A stretch of 64,000 bases of DNA from CAIVVT01 sp963757265 (GTDB taxonomy: Bacteria; Acidobacteriota; Terriglobia; Bryobacterales; Bryobacteraceae): assembly GCA_963757265.1 (NCBI GenBank), contig CAVWRA010000006.1, positions 1,922,001 through 1,986,000 of the forward strand. The letters are read 5' to 3'. The notes under the pieces were generated by a model. It saw nothing but the letters and a program-made list of their open reading frames with translations, made no database searches and was not told the origin of the DNA. The translations under genes and the position numbers were made by a program. Of the stretch, positions 7,339 to 17,029 are shown one piece after another. Numbering within the stretch: position 1 is the stretch's first letter; each line of letters begins with the position of its first letter.

Positions 7339-8736
7339 TCAGCGTCCCCCGGGTCTTGAAGGCCAGACGTCCGTACCGGCTTGCCCGCCTCGCCTAGCCG
7401 CGGCGTCCGTGGCCGATGCCGGAGGCATGTCGGGGTCGGACCGGTACCAATTGCCTTCCGGAATGGGAGGATAGAGTTCCGCCAACCCATCTTTCAATTC
7501 CACGCCCAGGCCGGGCTTCTGAGGGACATCGAAGTACCCGTTCTTGGCGCCGAACCACTCCTTGAAGAGGCCCTCCTTGAGGGGATTGGGGGTCATGTTC
7601 GACTCCAGCATGAGGCGATTGGGCACGGCGGCGAGGAGATGGGCGTTGGCCACAGCCACCAACCCGTCCTGCCAGTTGTGGGGGCAGATCAACTTGCCGC
7701 GGGTGTGGGCCATGCGGGCCTGGTGCCAGCATTCGGTCACGCCGGCGTCGTCGCAGCCCGGTTGCACGATGTCGTAGGCGCCGCTCTCCATCCATTCCAC
7801 CAACTGGGCGCGGTTGGGCACGGTTTCCCCACCCGAGATTTTTACCCTCTTCAAGGCTTTCTTGATCGTGAGGTAGTCGTCGATGTTCTTGCGGGTGGGT
7901 TCCTCCCACCACAGGATTTTGGCCTCCTCGAGAACCGGCGCGATCTCCAGGCACTGCTCGACCGACCAGCGCTGGTTGGATTCCTGCATGAGGTCGAAAT
8001 TCGGCCCCACCGCCTTCCTCAGTTCGCGCACGTAGGGAATGTAGTTCTGGATGGTGGCGAAGCGCTCGAAGGCGCCGCCCGGGCGGTACTTGAACGCGGT
8101 GTAGCCCGCAGCCTGGTGGGCCAAAGCCTGCTTGATCAGGTCTTCCGGACCGGGAAAGCGGGAACCCTTGTGCCACGAGAATTCGCCGCCGCTGGCGTAG
8201 GCGCGGATGCGGGTCTGTGGCTCCGTGTCGGTCGCGAGGAGCTTGTATAGCGGCAGCCCCAGGGCTTTCCCGATGATGTCCCAGAGCGCAGTGTCCACGC
8301 CCGCCCAGACTCCCCGGGCACCGTGCCCGGCGATGCCGCCACAGAGAGCCTCGACGTCGAACGGATTCTTGCCGAGGAGCGCCGGCTTGACCACTTGTTC
8401 GAGATAGGCCTTCATCGCCGCCGGCCCGTTGTAGCGGCTGCAGGCGCCGATACCCTTGACACCTGCGTCGGTGGAGACTTCCACGATTACCGATTCCGTT
8501 TTCCAGATGATCATGTTGTCGCCGCCATCCGGCCACTCCTCTTCCGGTTTCAGCCGGTAGGCGAGATTGATTAAGTTCAGGTCCGTGATTTTGATGTTCT
8601 GGCGGCTGACGCCATCCAGGGGGGAAAGCCGGCCCTTGGGCAGTGACGAAGCGCCGCGTGGTCGAGCTGCCAGGACAGCCGCCCCTGCAACTCCCGACAG
8701 AGATTGCATGAATAGTCTGCGCGTTGAATCCGGCAT
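7339..8736 (-). CDS. Tat-exported enolase-superfamily protein (mandelate racemase/muconate lactonizing type)
   Basis: The start at 8736 has CTGGAG eight bases upstream. Residues 1-33 carry a Tat-like leader ('STRRLFMQSLSG' then an Ala-rich stretch). The MR/MLE N-terminal capping domain follows, then the barrel: 'GYTAFKYRPG' (second-strand Lys region), metal-ligand strands ending 'DLMQES', 'WWEEPT' and 'KISGGETVP', and 'ICPHNW' near the end, where the histidine is a likely general acid/base. This set fits sugar-acid dehydratases or cycloisomerases of the enolase superfamily, acting by proton abstraction alpha to a carboxylate with Mg2+. The exact substrate cannot be read. Length 465 is about 50 residues above cytosolic relatives because of the leader. 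It sits next to decayed and intact glycosidase genes, in keeping with sugar-acid catabolism. Confidence 0.85.
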   Translation of the reverse strand: MPDSTRRLFMQSLSGVAGAAVLAARPRGASSLPKGRLSPLDGVSRQNIKITDLNLINLAYRLKPEEEWPDGGDNMIIWKTESVIVEVSTDAGVKGIGACSRYNGPAAMKAYLEQVVKPALLGKNPFDVEALCGGIAGHGARGVWAGVDTALWDIIGKALGLPLYKLLATDTEPQTRIRAYASGGEFSWHKGSRFPGPEDLIKQALAHQAAGYTAFKYRPGGAFERFATIQNYIPYVRELRKAVGPNFDLMQESNQRWSVEQCLEIAPVLEEAKILWWEEPTRKNIDDYLTIKKALKRVKISGGETVPNRAQLVEWMESGAYDIVQPGCDDAGVTECWHQARMAHTRGKLICPHNWQDGLVAVANAHLLAAVPNRLMLESNMTPNPLKEGLFKEWFGAKNGYFDVPQKPGLGVELKDGLAELYPPIPEGNWYRSDPDMPPASATDAAARRGGQAGTDVWPSRPGGR

Positions 8737-9367
8737 GTGCTTGCTCCAGTACCTTTACCCGGGATTCCCGTCTATATCGGCGTCTGTTTTGCTAAGCCCC
8801 CGACCTTTTCGTCAGCCGGGAACAGGATCAAGGGGGGTTCGACGCTTTCTGTAGGGCCATTCATCGCAACCAGGATTTCCTTTTGGGCTTCCCGGCCAGC
8901 AGCGATTATACTCTCAACCGCTGATGGCCAGGAAGCGAAAGCGGAGATTCGGGCTAACCGAGGATTTCGTGGACGAACTGGGCGGCTTGGTCGATCTGGT
9001 CGTTGAAGCGCTGGCAGAGCACGACGATAATGGCGACGGCGGGCTTGATGTTCTGCGGGGCCATTTTGAAAGGCTTCGGTCAAGCCACGCCCTATCATCA
9101 CATGTTGAGCCGACTTACAACGCGAGGGGGACCAGATAAGCCACCCGGTTGTGTAGGCTGCCCGGAATGGGACATGTCCCGGCTTTGTCCCCGGTTCAAA
9201 GGGAAAGAAGCAAAACTCCTAAGTCGTAATAAATGCCGTCAAGGTACTCGCACCTTCGGCGCACGGACTTAATCCACTGGTCATTGTGAGACATGAGGAG
9301 CGCCATCAACCCGAAGCGCCCTGCTTCCCGGTCCGGCAGGGCCTCCTCGCGGCGCAAGTGACCGCCT
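8737..9367. other. Spacer, no supported gene
   Basis: Only short overlapping frames. A 36-codon minus-strand frame at 8954-9064 (beginning 'MAPQNIKPAVAIIVVLCQRF') has a peptide-like hydrophobic centre but no clear ribosome site and is not called. The promoter of the enolase-superfamily gene should lie in 8740-8950. Confidence 0.4.
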
Positions 9368-10850
9368 TTACCGGTCAACCATGAGCCGGCCGAGATCCAG
9401 GCTGCCCGTTCCCGCAAAGCTGAAGGTAATCGAGTTCTCGCCTTGGTTCAGAAGGACGGAAATCCTCGCGGTTCCGTAAATGGCCGGCAACAATCCGTAA
9501 ATGGCCGGCAAGAATTGGATATCCGCCGGCTGGTTTTCGTTTACTCGCATTTGCACGGTCTTGCCTCCCTGGCCGCTGTAGACGCAAACCAGGTTCGCCC
9601 AGTACCTGCCGGCGCTCGGTACGCCAATGCGGGAGAAGGTAAGGGAACTGGCTCCGGAACCATGGCTCGCGCCGCGCGACGCATCGCCTTGGCTGCATTC
9701 GGGACCCTTGAGAATCCGCAGGTAAACGTCGGCCACGCCGCACAACGACACCGCATATCCTCGGCTGCATTCGGGACAGGAAAGCAGGACCGCGTTGCCG
9801 CTACGAATATTTCCCGGCCACTCAGCTTCGTAGGTCGCGCCCGCGGCCCAGGAAAATTCTCCGCTGACTTTCAGAAGGACGGAACCATGGGCGGGAATCC
9901 GCGTCTGATAGCCGTCGCGAAATTCACCCAGCTCCTTGTGGGCCCATAGATCGCGCACCGCGGCCTTGCCTGTAATTCCCAAATCGCTCCATTGGACGGC
10001 GGCCTCCGCGGGCGCGTCCGCCAGATTCAAGAGCAGGACGGCTTCCACGCCGCTCCCGGCGGCGCCGAGGGGTTTTGCTCAAACCTCGATGCCGCCGCCG
10101 TATTCTCTCACCTTCTCCGCTCCGGCGCCGAGCGGATCCTGATCGATGGCAATGGCCTCGGCGTTGGTATAGACTTTGCGAATCGAATCGCTCATCTCCG
10201 TGAGATTGTTGCCGGCCCACAGCGGCGCGGCGGAGATGGCCCACATGGGGAAATGAGTCCGGGCCTCGTCCGGCGTGAGGCCGGGATTCCCGACCTCCAT
10301 CATGTCCGGGTCGTTCCAACTGTTCGGGGCGCTGAAGACGGAATGCCTGGCATTGGACTCAAAATTCTTCACCACGCGCGACCACTCCACATGGTTCTTC
10401 TCGTAGCTTAAGTCGCCTTCCGCTCTCCATAGCTGAGCCGTGCCTTGCGCCCAGGCCCACGGACTTTCGTTGCCCCAGGAACAGATATAGAAGAGCATGG
10501 GCCGGCCGGTCTTGCGGATTGCTTCCGCCATGCGTTCATAGATGGCGCGCCCCTTAACGCCATACGGACGGTTGCAGTAATCCATTTCAACGAAGTCCAT
10601 GCCCCACGCGGCGAAGGTAGCGGCGTCCTGATCTTCGTGTTGATAACTGCCTTCATAAAGAGGGTTGCTAGAGCAAGTATGAGCTCCGGCGTCGGTATAG
10701 ATACCGGCCTTCAGCCCGCGCGAATGAACGTAATCGACCAGATCCTTCATCCCATGCGGAAAACGCTTGGCGTCAACAACCAGCGAACCGTCAGCTTCAC
10801 GCGCCGAAGCGATGCATTCCTGGATGAGCACGTACCGATATCTGAATATT
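9368..10850 (-). pseudogene. GH27-type alpha-galactosidase, truncated and frameshifted
   Basis: The upstream frame (10831 down to 10079) is a GH27 barrel: 'LVDYVHSRGLKAGIYTDAG', 'WGMDFVEMDYCN' (nucleophile strand Asp), 'SPWAWAQGTAQLWRAEGDL' and 'SWNDPDMMEVGN' (acid/base strand). The usual N-terminal 'MGWNSW' segment is absent; homology fades at 'RYRYVLIQEC' with a TAG just before it. Reading then shifts frame between 10079 and 10048 and continues to 9368 with the C-terminal beta domain and a CBM35-like module. In that module 'LLPAIYG' is duplicated by a tandem 21-bp repeat at about 9477-9518. The enzyme would have removed terminal alpha-galactose from glycans. Loss of the N-terminus plus a frameshift makes it non-functional. 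Confidence 0.8.
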
Positions 10851-10989
10851 CCGAGAATGGTCTAGCCACTTCAAATCTTCTCGTCACGGCAGCGACACCG
10901 TCGTCCTGTAATGAGTGAGCGGCGGGAGAGCGCGGGATTGGGCCGGCAGTGCCGCACTGTGATAAACCGGACATGATCGGAGCAAACTC

Positions 10990-13956
10990 ATGGCTCGTTT
11001 TTTCCTGGCGCTGGCAACCCTCTCCATGGCCCTGGCGAGTGGCCCCGACAAAGTAGTCCGCGCAATCAACGACATCGAACCCTGGCAACAGGTGGGACAA
11101 CAACCGTATGAGATGACGTGGGCCGAGCGTGCGGAGAATCCGCATACGCTGGTCGACTTCGAGGACCTGAGCGGCTGGACGCTGGAACTGTACGGGGGCG
11201 CGGCGGGCGAATTCCGGCGCAGCCGCGAGCAGCAGATGTGGGGCCACTACGTGGGCAAGTTCGTTTTCTCCGGACCAACCAGGGAAAGCCGCGTGGTGGC
11301 GCGGCCGCCAAAGCCGATTCCGATTCCAGGGGAATTCGACTCGGTCGAACTGTGGGGCTACGGCAACCGCTGGGGCTGGGAAGACGACAAGACGACGCCG
11401 GCGGCGGACGTGGCGGTGCTGCTCACGGACGCGCGCGCCAAGGAGTTCCGCATCGAGCTGACATCGATCACCTGGAAGCAGTGGTGGCTGATTCACCGGC
11501 GGGTGGGCGACGCGCTGCGGAAGGAGATGGCGGCGCCGGTGGCGCTGGCGGGCATTGAGATCTCGAGGATCGGCAACACGGAGCCGCGCTACTTCTTCTG
11601 CGACTCGCTGGCGTTCTATCGCGAAGAGTTTCAGCCGCTGCAATTCGCCGAGCAGCCGAAGCGCAATCTCAAGCCCTGGCGCGGGCAGATTGTGGGACTC
11701 AATACGGGCGCGGGCACGCTGCCGTTCCCGACGCGCGAGGAGACGATTCTGCCGCGCAACCGGGAGCGCGAGTTCAAGACCAGCGTCATCCAGAGCGGGC
11801 CGCAGAGGTTCGAACTGCGCTACGCGGGGCGCGATGCGACGATTGTCTACGAATACCGGCCGGCGGCGGGCAAGCTGGGCGAGATCACGGCCAGCGTGAA
11901 CGGCGCGGCGGCGTTCCGGCCGCTGGAGGGCGGCGGCGTGCGGTTTGAAGATACGGCCAAGGAGAGCGTCGCGGAGGGCGCGCTCGTGTCGGCCGCGTTG
12001 GATGGGGACGTCGTACACGCCACGTTCCGCTACGGCGCGCGGCAGGTGGAGTACGAGCTGCGGCTGTGGCAGAAGTCGCTGGTGCTGGACGCGCGGGCGG
12101 AAAGCAACGACGTGGTGGAGCTGTCGTTTGGCCGCGTGGCCGGAGTGACGCGGCCGAAACTGATCACGGTGCCGTATATCACCTACGGCGGCACCAACCC
12201 GCGCGTGCTCATGTCGGGGCCGGCGGCGCAGCCGGTGTTCACGTCGGTGTGGTGGGATTGGTACCGGACCAACGCGTCGGCGCCGTGGGCGACCAAGAAT
12301 CCGAAGGTGAGCGACGACGGCGCGCCGGTGAACGGTGGAATGCGATACACGCCCAAAACCGACGGGCAGCGCAATCCGCTGTACGAGCGGATCTTCATCA
12401 CGGCCTCGCCGCTGTACGAGGAGACGCTGCCCACGATTGCGAATCCGCCGTCGCTCAGGCAGGAGGAAGGCAAGGCGGTGGTTTGGACCGTGGCCGGCGA
12501 AATCCCGACCTTCCAGCAGGACCATGCGCGCAGCCGCGCCATCCGCGCCTACGGGCTGGATCACATCATGCAGCACAGCCACGAGATCACGTGGCGCGAC
12601 GAAGGCGACAGCTTCACACTGCGGCTGCGGCCGGCGCCGCAGAAGGGCGGCGAGGCGGGGTTGAAATGGTACATGGCGGCGCAGCTTGGGCTGGGGTGGC
12701 TGCAGGGCGTGTACACGAATTACACCGACATCGGGTCGACCAACACCAACTTCAGCGGCGACGCGGTGCAGCGCGCGCCGAATGGCGAATGGCGGCGCGC
12801 CTGGATGCGATGCTACGCGATCAAGCCGGCCAAGGCGGTGGAGTGGGACGAGTACTACGCCCAACGGATTGAGAGCCTGTACGGCGTGAAGATGTCTTAC
12901 ACGGACGTGCACACCGCCAACCCGCAATGGGAGTACAACGATTTCGACGCCCGCGTACCCGGCGCCGGCACGATGGCGGCGACGTTCTACGCGTATGGAC
13001 AACTGCTGCTGAACGACCAGCGGGTCTACGGCCCGACGCAATCGGAAGGGACGTATCAGTGGATGTACGCGGGCCTCGAGTCGGGCAGCTACGGATGGGT
13101 TTACACGGATATGGACCTGCTCACGCAGCCGCTTGACGTGGCGTTCCACCTGAACGAAATCCATCCGCTGCAGTGCGACTACGGCATGGGGGACACGGGG
13201 TTCGCCCTGAGCAAGGTGGACCGGCAGTTTACGAAATCGCCCAAGCGCCGGGAGTACGTGGACCTGTTCCTGGCGACGACCATCGGCTACGGCAACATGG
13301 GCTGGCTGGTGAGCGAGTTTGCCGACGAGCCGTTTCACGCCGAGGCCATGGCGCGCTCATATTACATGCTGCAACAACTGCAGCAGCAGTACGCGTTCGT
13401 GCGTCCGGCCAGGATCGAATACGCGGATAGGGACGGGAAGATGCTCACGGCCAGCGCGGCGCACGCGACCGGCGCAATCGCCGGGTCGCGGCTGCACGTG
13501 GTGTACGAGAACGGGACGGAGGTGTACGTGAACCGCGGCGGCTGGGGCGCGTGGACGGTGAAGGACGGGCGCGGCGAGGCGGTAGAGCTGCCCGCGGCGG
13601 GCTGGCTGGCGTTCAATCCGCACAATGGCCTGTACGAGCTCTCGGCCAATGCGGGAGGGCGCCGGCTGGACTATGTCAGTGCGCCGGAGTATGAGTTTCT
13701 CGACGGGCGCGGGCAGTGGACCGAGCGCGGCCATCTGGGCGCGGCGGGCAGCCTCGCGCTGCGGCACGAAGGTACGGCGCTCGAATTGATCGACATCTAC
13801 GGCAACGACCGCATTGCATTTCGCGCGGATCACGCCGGCACGCTGACGGCGCGCGATGCCAGCGGGAAGACTCTTGGGCAGGTCGAAGTCAAGGCCTCCG
13901 CGGGCTGGTACGAGTTCCGGCCCGCCGCCGGCGCGCGAAGTTATCGATTCGAGTAG
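10990..13956 (+). CDS. Large secreted protein, putative glycoside hydrolase of uncertain family
   Basis: A 988-residue product with an N-terminal signal peptide ('RFFLALATLSMALA'). Residues about 50-210 form a beta-rich, CBM-like region ('DFEDLSGWTLELY'). A beta-sandwich domain covers about 230-400. A probable TIM barrel spans about 410-830, with conserved-looking segments 'KMSYTDVHTANPQWEYNDFD', 'YGPTQSEGTYQWMYAGLESG' and 'YTDMDLL', which place an Asp and a Glu at strand ends. A C-terminal beta domain closes the protein. The order recalls the GH101/GH129 endo- and exo-alpha-N-acetylgalactosaminidases, but I cannot confirm family membership. It is a single uninterrupted gene with strong GC3 bias, which explains the long antisense frame over it. 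It is divergent from the decayed GH27 gene. Confidence 0.75.
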   Translation: MARFFLALATLSMALASGPDKVVRAINDIEPWQQVGQQPYEMTWAERAENPHTLVDFEDLSGWTLELYGGAAGEFRRSREQQMWGHYVGKFVFSGPTRESRVVARPPKPIPIPGEFDSVELWGYGNRWGWEDDKTTPAADVAVLLTDARAKEFRIELTSITWKQWWLIHRRVGDALRKEMAAPVALAGIEISRIGNTEPRYFFCDSLAFYREEFQPLQFAEQPKRNLKPWRGQIVGLNTGAGTLPFPTREETILPRNREREFKTSVIQSGPQRFELRYAGRDATIVYEYRPAAGKLGEITASVNGAAAFRPLEGGGVRFEDTAKESVAEGALVSAALDGDVVHATFRYGARQVEYELRLWQKSLVLDARAESNDVVELSFGRVAGVTRPKLITVPYITYGGTNPRVLMSGPAAQPVFTSVWWDWYRTNASAPWATKNPKVSDDGAPVNGGMRYTPKTDGQRNPLYERIFITASPLYEETLPTIANPPSLRQEEGKAVVWTVAGEIPTFQQDHARSRAIRAYGLDHIMQHSHEITWRDEGDSFTLRLRPAPQKGGEAGLKWYMAAQLGLGWLQGVYTNYTDIGSTNTNFSGDAVQRAPNGEWRRAWMRCYAIKPAKAVEWDEYYAQRIESLYGVKMSYTDVHTANPQWEYNDFDARVPGAGTMAATFYAYGQLLLNDQRVYGPTQSEGTYQWMYAGLESGSYGWVYTDMDLLTQPLDVAFHLNEIHPLQCDYGMGDTGFALSKVDRQFTKSPKRREYVDLFLATTIGYGNMGWLVSEFADEPFHAEAMARSYYMLQQLQQQYAFVRPARIEYADRDGKMLTASAAHATGAIAGSRLHVVYENGTEVYVNRGGWGAWTVKDGRGEAVELPAAGWLAFNPHNGLYELSANAGGRRLDYVSAPEYEFLDGRGQWTERGHLGAAGSLALRHEGTALELIDIYGNDRIAFRADHAGTLTARDASGKTLGQVEVKASAGWYEFRPAAGARSYRFE

Positions 13957-14708
13957 CGGCGGGTGCGGGAGCAGGCCGGCGTGCGGCGCGACAAGCGTGG
14001 GCCGATGGCCGTTCAAGGATTAGGGCCGCATTAACGCTTGTGAGCGTGGTGGAGGCCCTGCCCTTTGCGCGCGGGCAGATCATAGACTAGATCTGCCACT
14101 AGATAGCGATAACACCAGATAACGCCATAGTCGGCGAACACACGGCCGACAGCTGATCCTGCTGCATCTCCCACCACCGCTGCGTCTTGTCGCCACGTAT
14201 CGCGTTAAGGCTTCCCCCAAACGCATGACCAACAGCTCAAACACACGCTGAAAGTGGTTCCCTTTTGCTCCGCCCCAATGGTCCCCTCTTGCTCTGCCCT
14301 TGGCAGTATGCCGTGACTTCAGCGTTCGGCGCCAATGGCGGCGCACAATCAAACTGACTTTCATGAAAACGCTCAATCTGATTGCTCCACGCTGCTGACC
14401 CGACCGATGCGTTGCCACTTCGATGCAGAGTACATCCGGCAAAGGATGGTCGAGCCGGGCTTCGGCGTCTCCCCCCGCCTGGTTCTGAGATTCGGGCAGG
14501 CCGGCGAAGCACGGGAGCGTTTTGATCTAAGCTAACATGTCGGAAGCTTTTTTCGGTCAGTGCCGGGCCTGGTCTTCAAGACCAGCGGATCCCCTTTCAG
14601 TCGAATCGGTAGGTTTGCCCTTATGAGCTTCCGCCAGAATATCCGGCTGACTGAACCGCTCGATGCAAGCGACGGAGCGGACCGCATGAGCACTGAGAAC
14701 TGTCGATC
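13957..14708. other. Spacer of about 750 bases, possibly IS debris
   Basis: No intact gene. A minus-strand stretch at about 14210-14300 reads 'GGAKGNHFQRVFELLVMRL' and could be a transposase scrap, but I cannot assign it. The remainder shows no codon bias. Confidence 0.35.
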
Positions 14709-15377
14709 ATACTAATTTCCCATTCTCATCGGTTCATATACTTGAAAACGATCAAGACGGCGGGGACCTCCATCGAGATTTACTTTCAGCGCTATTGTGT
14801 CGATCCCGCGATCTATCCGGGAGAGCGTCACGTGACGGAGGCGCTGGGATCGCCGAGGGGCGTTATCGGCTGCCGCAGGGTCAACGTTAGCGGAGAGACA
14901 CGGTACAACCACATGCCGGGCGGCCGGATCAGGGAACTCGCCGGAAGTGCGCTGTGGGATGAATGCTACAAGTTTTGTGCCATCAGAAGCCCGTTCGATA
15001 AGGCGGTGTCCCATTTCTGGTTCGGAATGCCGGAGGAGGCCGGACGCAATTTGGCGACAGCAGACTTCGCAGCCGTTCGCAGCGTCTTTGGCGACTGGGT
15101 AAAGGGACGCACATTCCCCTTGGATCGATATATCTACTCGATCGATGGCGTTGTCGCCGTAAACGACTGCATCCGCTACGAATCGTTGCGGACGGATATG
15201 CAACGAGTGTGCGAGGCGGTTGGGGTTGCGTGGAAACCGGAACGGCTTGGGAGATTCAAGAGCGATGCGCGGTTGAGGGGTGAACACTTCTCCGAGTACT
15301 ATGATCCGGAGACCGAAGGGGTAGTCCGCGACGCGTACGGCTGGGAACTGGAGTATTTCGGGTACGGCCTTAGCTAG
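14709..15377 (+). CDS. Sulfotransferase-family protein with a damaged or non-standard start
   Basis: Contains the PAPS 5'-phosphosulfate loop in 'KTIKTAGTSIEIYF', and later 'CAIRSPFDKAVSHFW', the 3'-phosphate-binding Arg/Ser strand of the Sulfotransfer_2 group. Relatives usually begin 'M(I/L)ISH-x-H-x-F-I-F-I-K-T'. Here the same frame reads 'LISHSHRFIYLKT' from 14712, but the codon where ATG is expected (14709-14711) is ATA. The next legal start is TTG at 14742, which would drop the first strand. Upstream, a short ATG frame at 14686 (MSTENCRSY) is out of register. The protein probably transfers sulfate to a carbohydrate. It is either poorly started or newly broken; the rest (212 codons) is intact. 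Confidence 0.7.
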   Translation: MLISHSHRFIYLKTIKTAGTSIEIYFQRYCVDPAIYPGERHVTEALGSPRGVIGCRRVNVSGETRYNHMPGGRIRELAGSALWDECYKFCAIRSPFDKAVSHFWFGMPEEAGRNLATADFAAVRSVFGDWVKGRTFPLDRYIYSIDGVVAVNDCIRYESLRTDMQRVCEAVGVAWKPERLGRFKSDARLRGEHFSEYYDPETEGVVRDAYGWELEYFGYGLS

Positions 15378-15573
15378 CAGGGTCTTGGCAGGCGGTTCCA
15401 TGTTGGCAGGCACGCGCCGACCTGGCATTGAGAGGCTCGCGCGGGGGCATGACAGCGGGGCGGCGCGATTTCAGCCGTGCCCAGGCAAATCCCGAGATGC
15501 GCCTCTAAATACAACAACGCCCACGGCTGCCGGGACACAGCAAAGGGTGTCGTCGTTAAGAACCGCTTAGAAC

Positions 15574-16284
15574 CTACCGGCGCACACGCCGTGTTAGGGC
15601 AGCAATGCCGCACAGGCCGATTCCGATCAAGGCCATGGTGGCAGGCTCTGGAACCGACGCGTTGTTGATACCCAGTAGCACATCGTCAAAATCGGCTTGC
15701 TCACCGCTGGCCCCGGCTGGCGGGCCGTTGTTGATCAGGTAGACGTACAGCTCGTCACCCGCATCCGTAGTGGCATTCCACACGAGGGTATCGGTGGACC
15801 AGCCACCTTGCGTCGGTGTAGTGGCGAGCTGCTCTGCCAGGATGGTGCAGCCGGAGTATGAGCCAGTACACGTTTCCAAGGCAATGTCGGGCGCATTCCA
15901 GAGCTCATCAGTCCTCCAGCCAACGTCAACCTGCAAAGTGTAAGTCGCGCCAGACTGGATCGTCGTTAAAGTGTCTTGCGCGAGGTAATTCCCGCCGGGG
16001 GTAGGTCCCCCTGCAAAGGCGACAGTCACTCCGTCCGGAACAGAACCGATGACCCCACCGGCCCCCGTGTTGGGCTGCCACTGGCCGATATGGCCGGGGT
16101 TCGAAACGTACGAGCCAGAGACGACGCCGGTCTCATAATTGCCGCCCGACCAAATGGTTGTCAGACCGCCAGCGGGCAGCGTTTCGAACGATGGATTTGT
16201 CAACGCGATCGATCCGGCCATTGCCGGAACCCCAAAACCGGCCACCAGCAATAGCAGTAATACTCCACAGACGAGAGCTCTCAT
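15574..16284 (-). CDS. PEP-CTERM sorting-signal protein
   Basis: The start at 16284 is chosen because GAGGAAGG lies 9-16 bases upstream; an in-frame ATG at 16311 precedes that site. Residues 1-24 are a signal peptide ('VCGVLLLLLVAGFGVPAMA'). The body is a secreted beta-sandwich starting 'LTNPSFETLPAGG', typical of extracellular adhesin-like or HpsA-type proteins, with two Cys in 'ETCTGSYSGCT'. The C-terminus has the PEP-CTERM signal: 'VPEPATMALIG', a hydrophobic helix and a basic end 'RRVRR'. The exosortase/PEP-CTERM system would sort it to the envelope or EPS. The specific role is unknown. Confidence 0.85.
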   Translation of the reverse strand: MRALVCGVLLLLLVAGFGVPAMAGSIALTNPSFETLPAGGLTTIWSGGNYETGVVSGSYVSNPGHIGQWQPNTGAGGVIGSVPDGVTVAFAGGPTPGGNYLAQDTLTTIQSGATYTLQVDVGWRTDELWNAPDIALETCTGSYSGCTILAEQLATTPTQGGWSTDTLVWNATTDAGDELYVYLINNGPPAGASGEQADFDDVLLGINNASVPEPATMALIGIGLCGIAALTRRVRR

Positions 16285-17029
16285 GGTCTTAACCTTCCTC
16301 TTTCCATCCACTAATGGCCTTCGCGCGCCTCATGTGTGAGACTCACGCGCTTCCAAAGACAGCTCGCGAAGGCCCAGTTGGTCCGCAACCTACTCCGGAT
16401 TGCTGCATCCTGCTGAAGCCGCTGGACTTGTGAAGGACGAATGGTCTGGGGAGCGGCGCACGGCGGGCGGTCTGGTGGTATGCGCTTAGCAGAACCTGCG
16501 CTTCGGAGAGCAATTCTTGCACCGGTGGTAGCCGGCACATTCATCTTTCATCTACCGTTATTGGACGCCTCTGTCGCTGAAAGCTATAGGTCGCGGTTTC
16601 AGTTATGCGCTGAGACTGGATTCAGATCCACAGGTTTCGAGATAACATAATCTGAATCCGTCATCTCCGTGCCTCAGGCGGAGCGCCCTCGCGCCGTAAA
16701 TAAGAAACAATGATACTTCATATAATTATCCAGTTGATAATCGCATACTATTCCTAGTGCGAACCGCCTCTTCGTGCTCACGCTTGTACATCTGATCGGT
16801 TTCAGCCATAGCCTTGTCGATACCCCAAATCACCCAAGCGGAAAAGAGTCCATAGAACAGCGTCTGGATGAGGGTTCATTATCCCGCCGCACAAACGCAG
16901 AGGGATCGAGGCTGACAGTTGTTTCCAAAGGCAGGTGGCGACGGCTCTCATCTGCCTCGACTCGGCCGCGAACTGCTACCGTCGCCGATTCGCTTGATGT
17001 GCTCTAGACCCCGACGTAAGGTCCGAATG
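16285..17029. other. Spacer of about 750 bases, no supported gene
   Basis: Lower-GC patches (about 16690-16760) and no frame with coding character. The promoter of the PEP-CTERM gene must lie at its left end. The right end merges into the upstream flank of an IS110 copy. Confidence 0.4.

Noticed and set aside
9472..9518. Possible CRISPR-like repeat
   Set aside because: Only two adjacent units, inside a coding frame, without spacers; no CRISPR array or cas gene was seen in the window.
10747..13338. 863-codon antisense frame (minus strand) over the large secreted protein
   Set aside because: The sense gene has a signal peptide, domain sense and GC3 bias. The antisense product is Arg/His/Pro-rich low-complexity sequence, a usual artefact opposite a high-GC gene.
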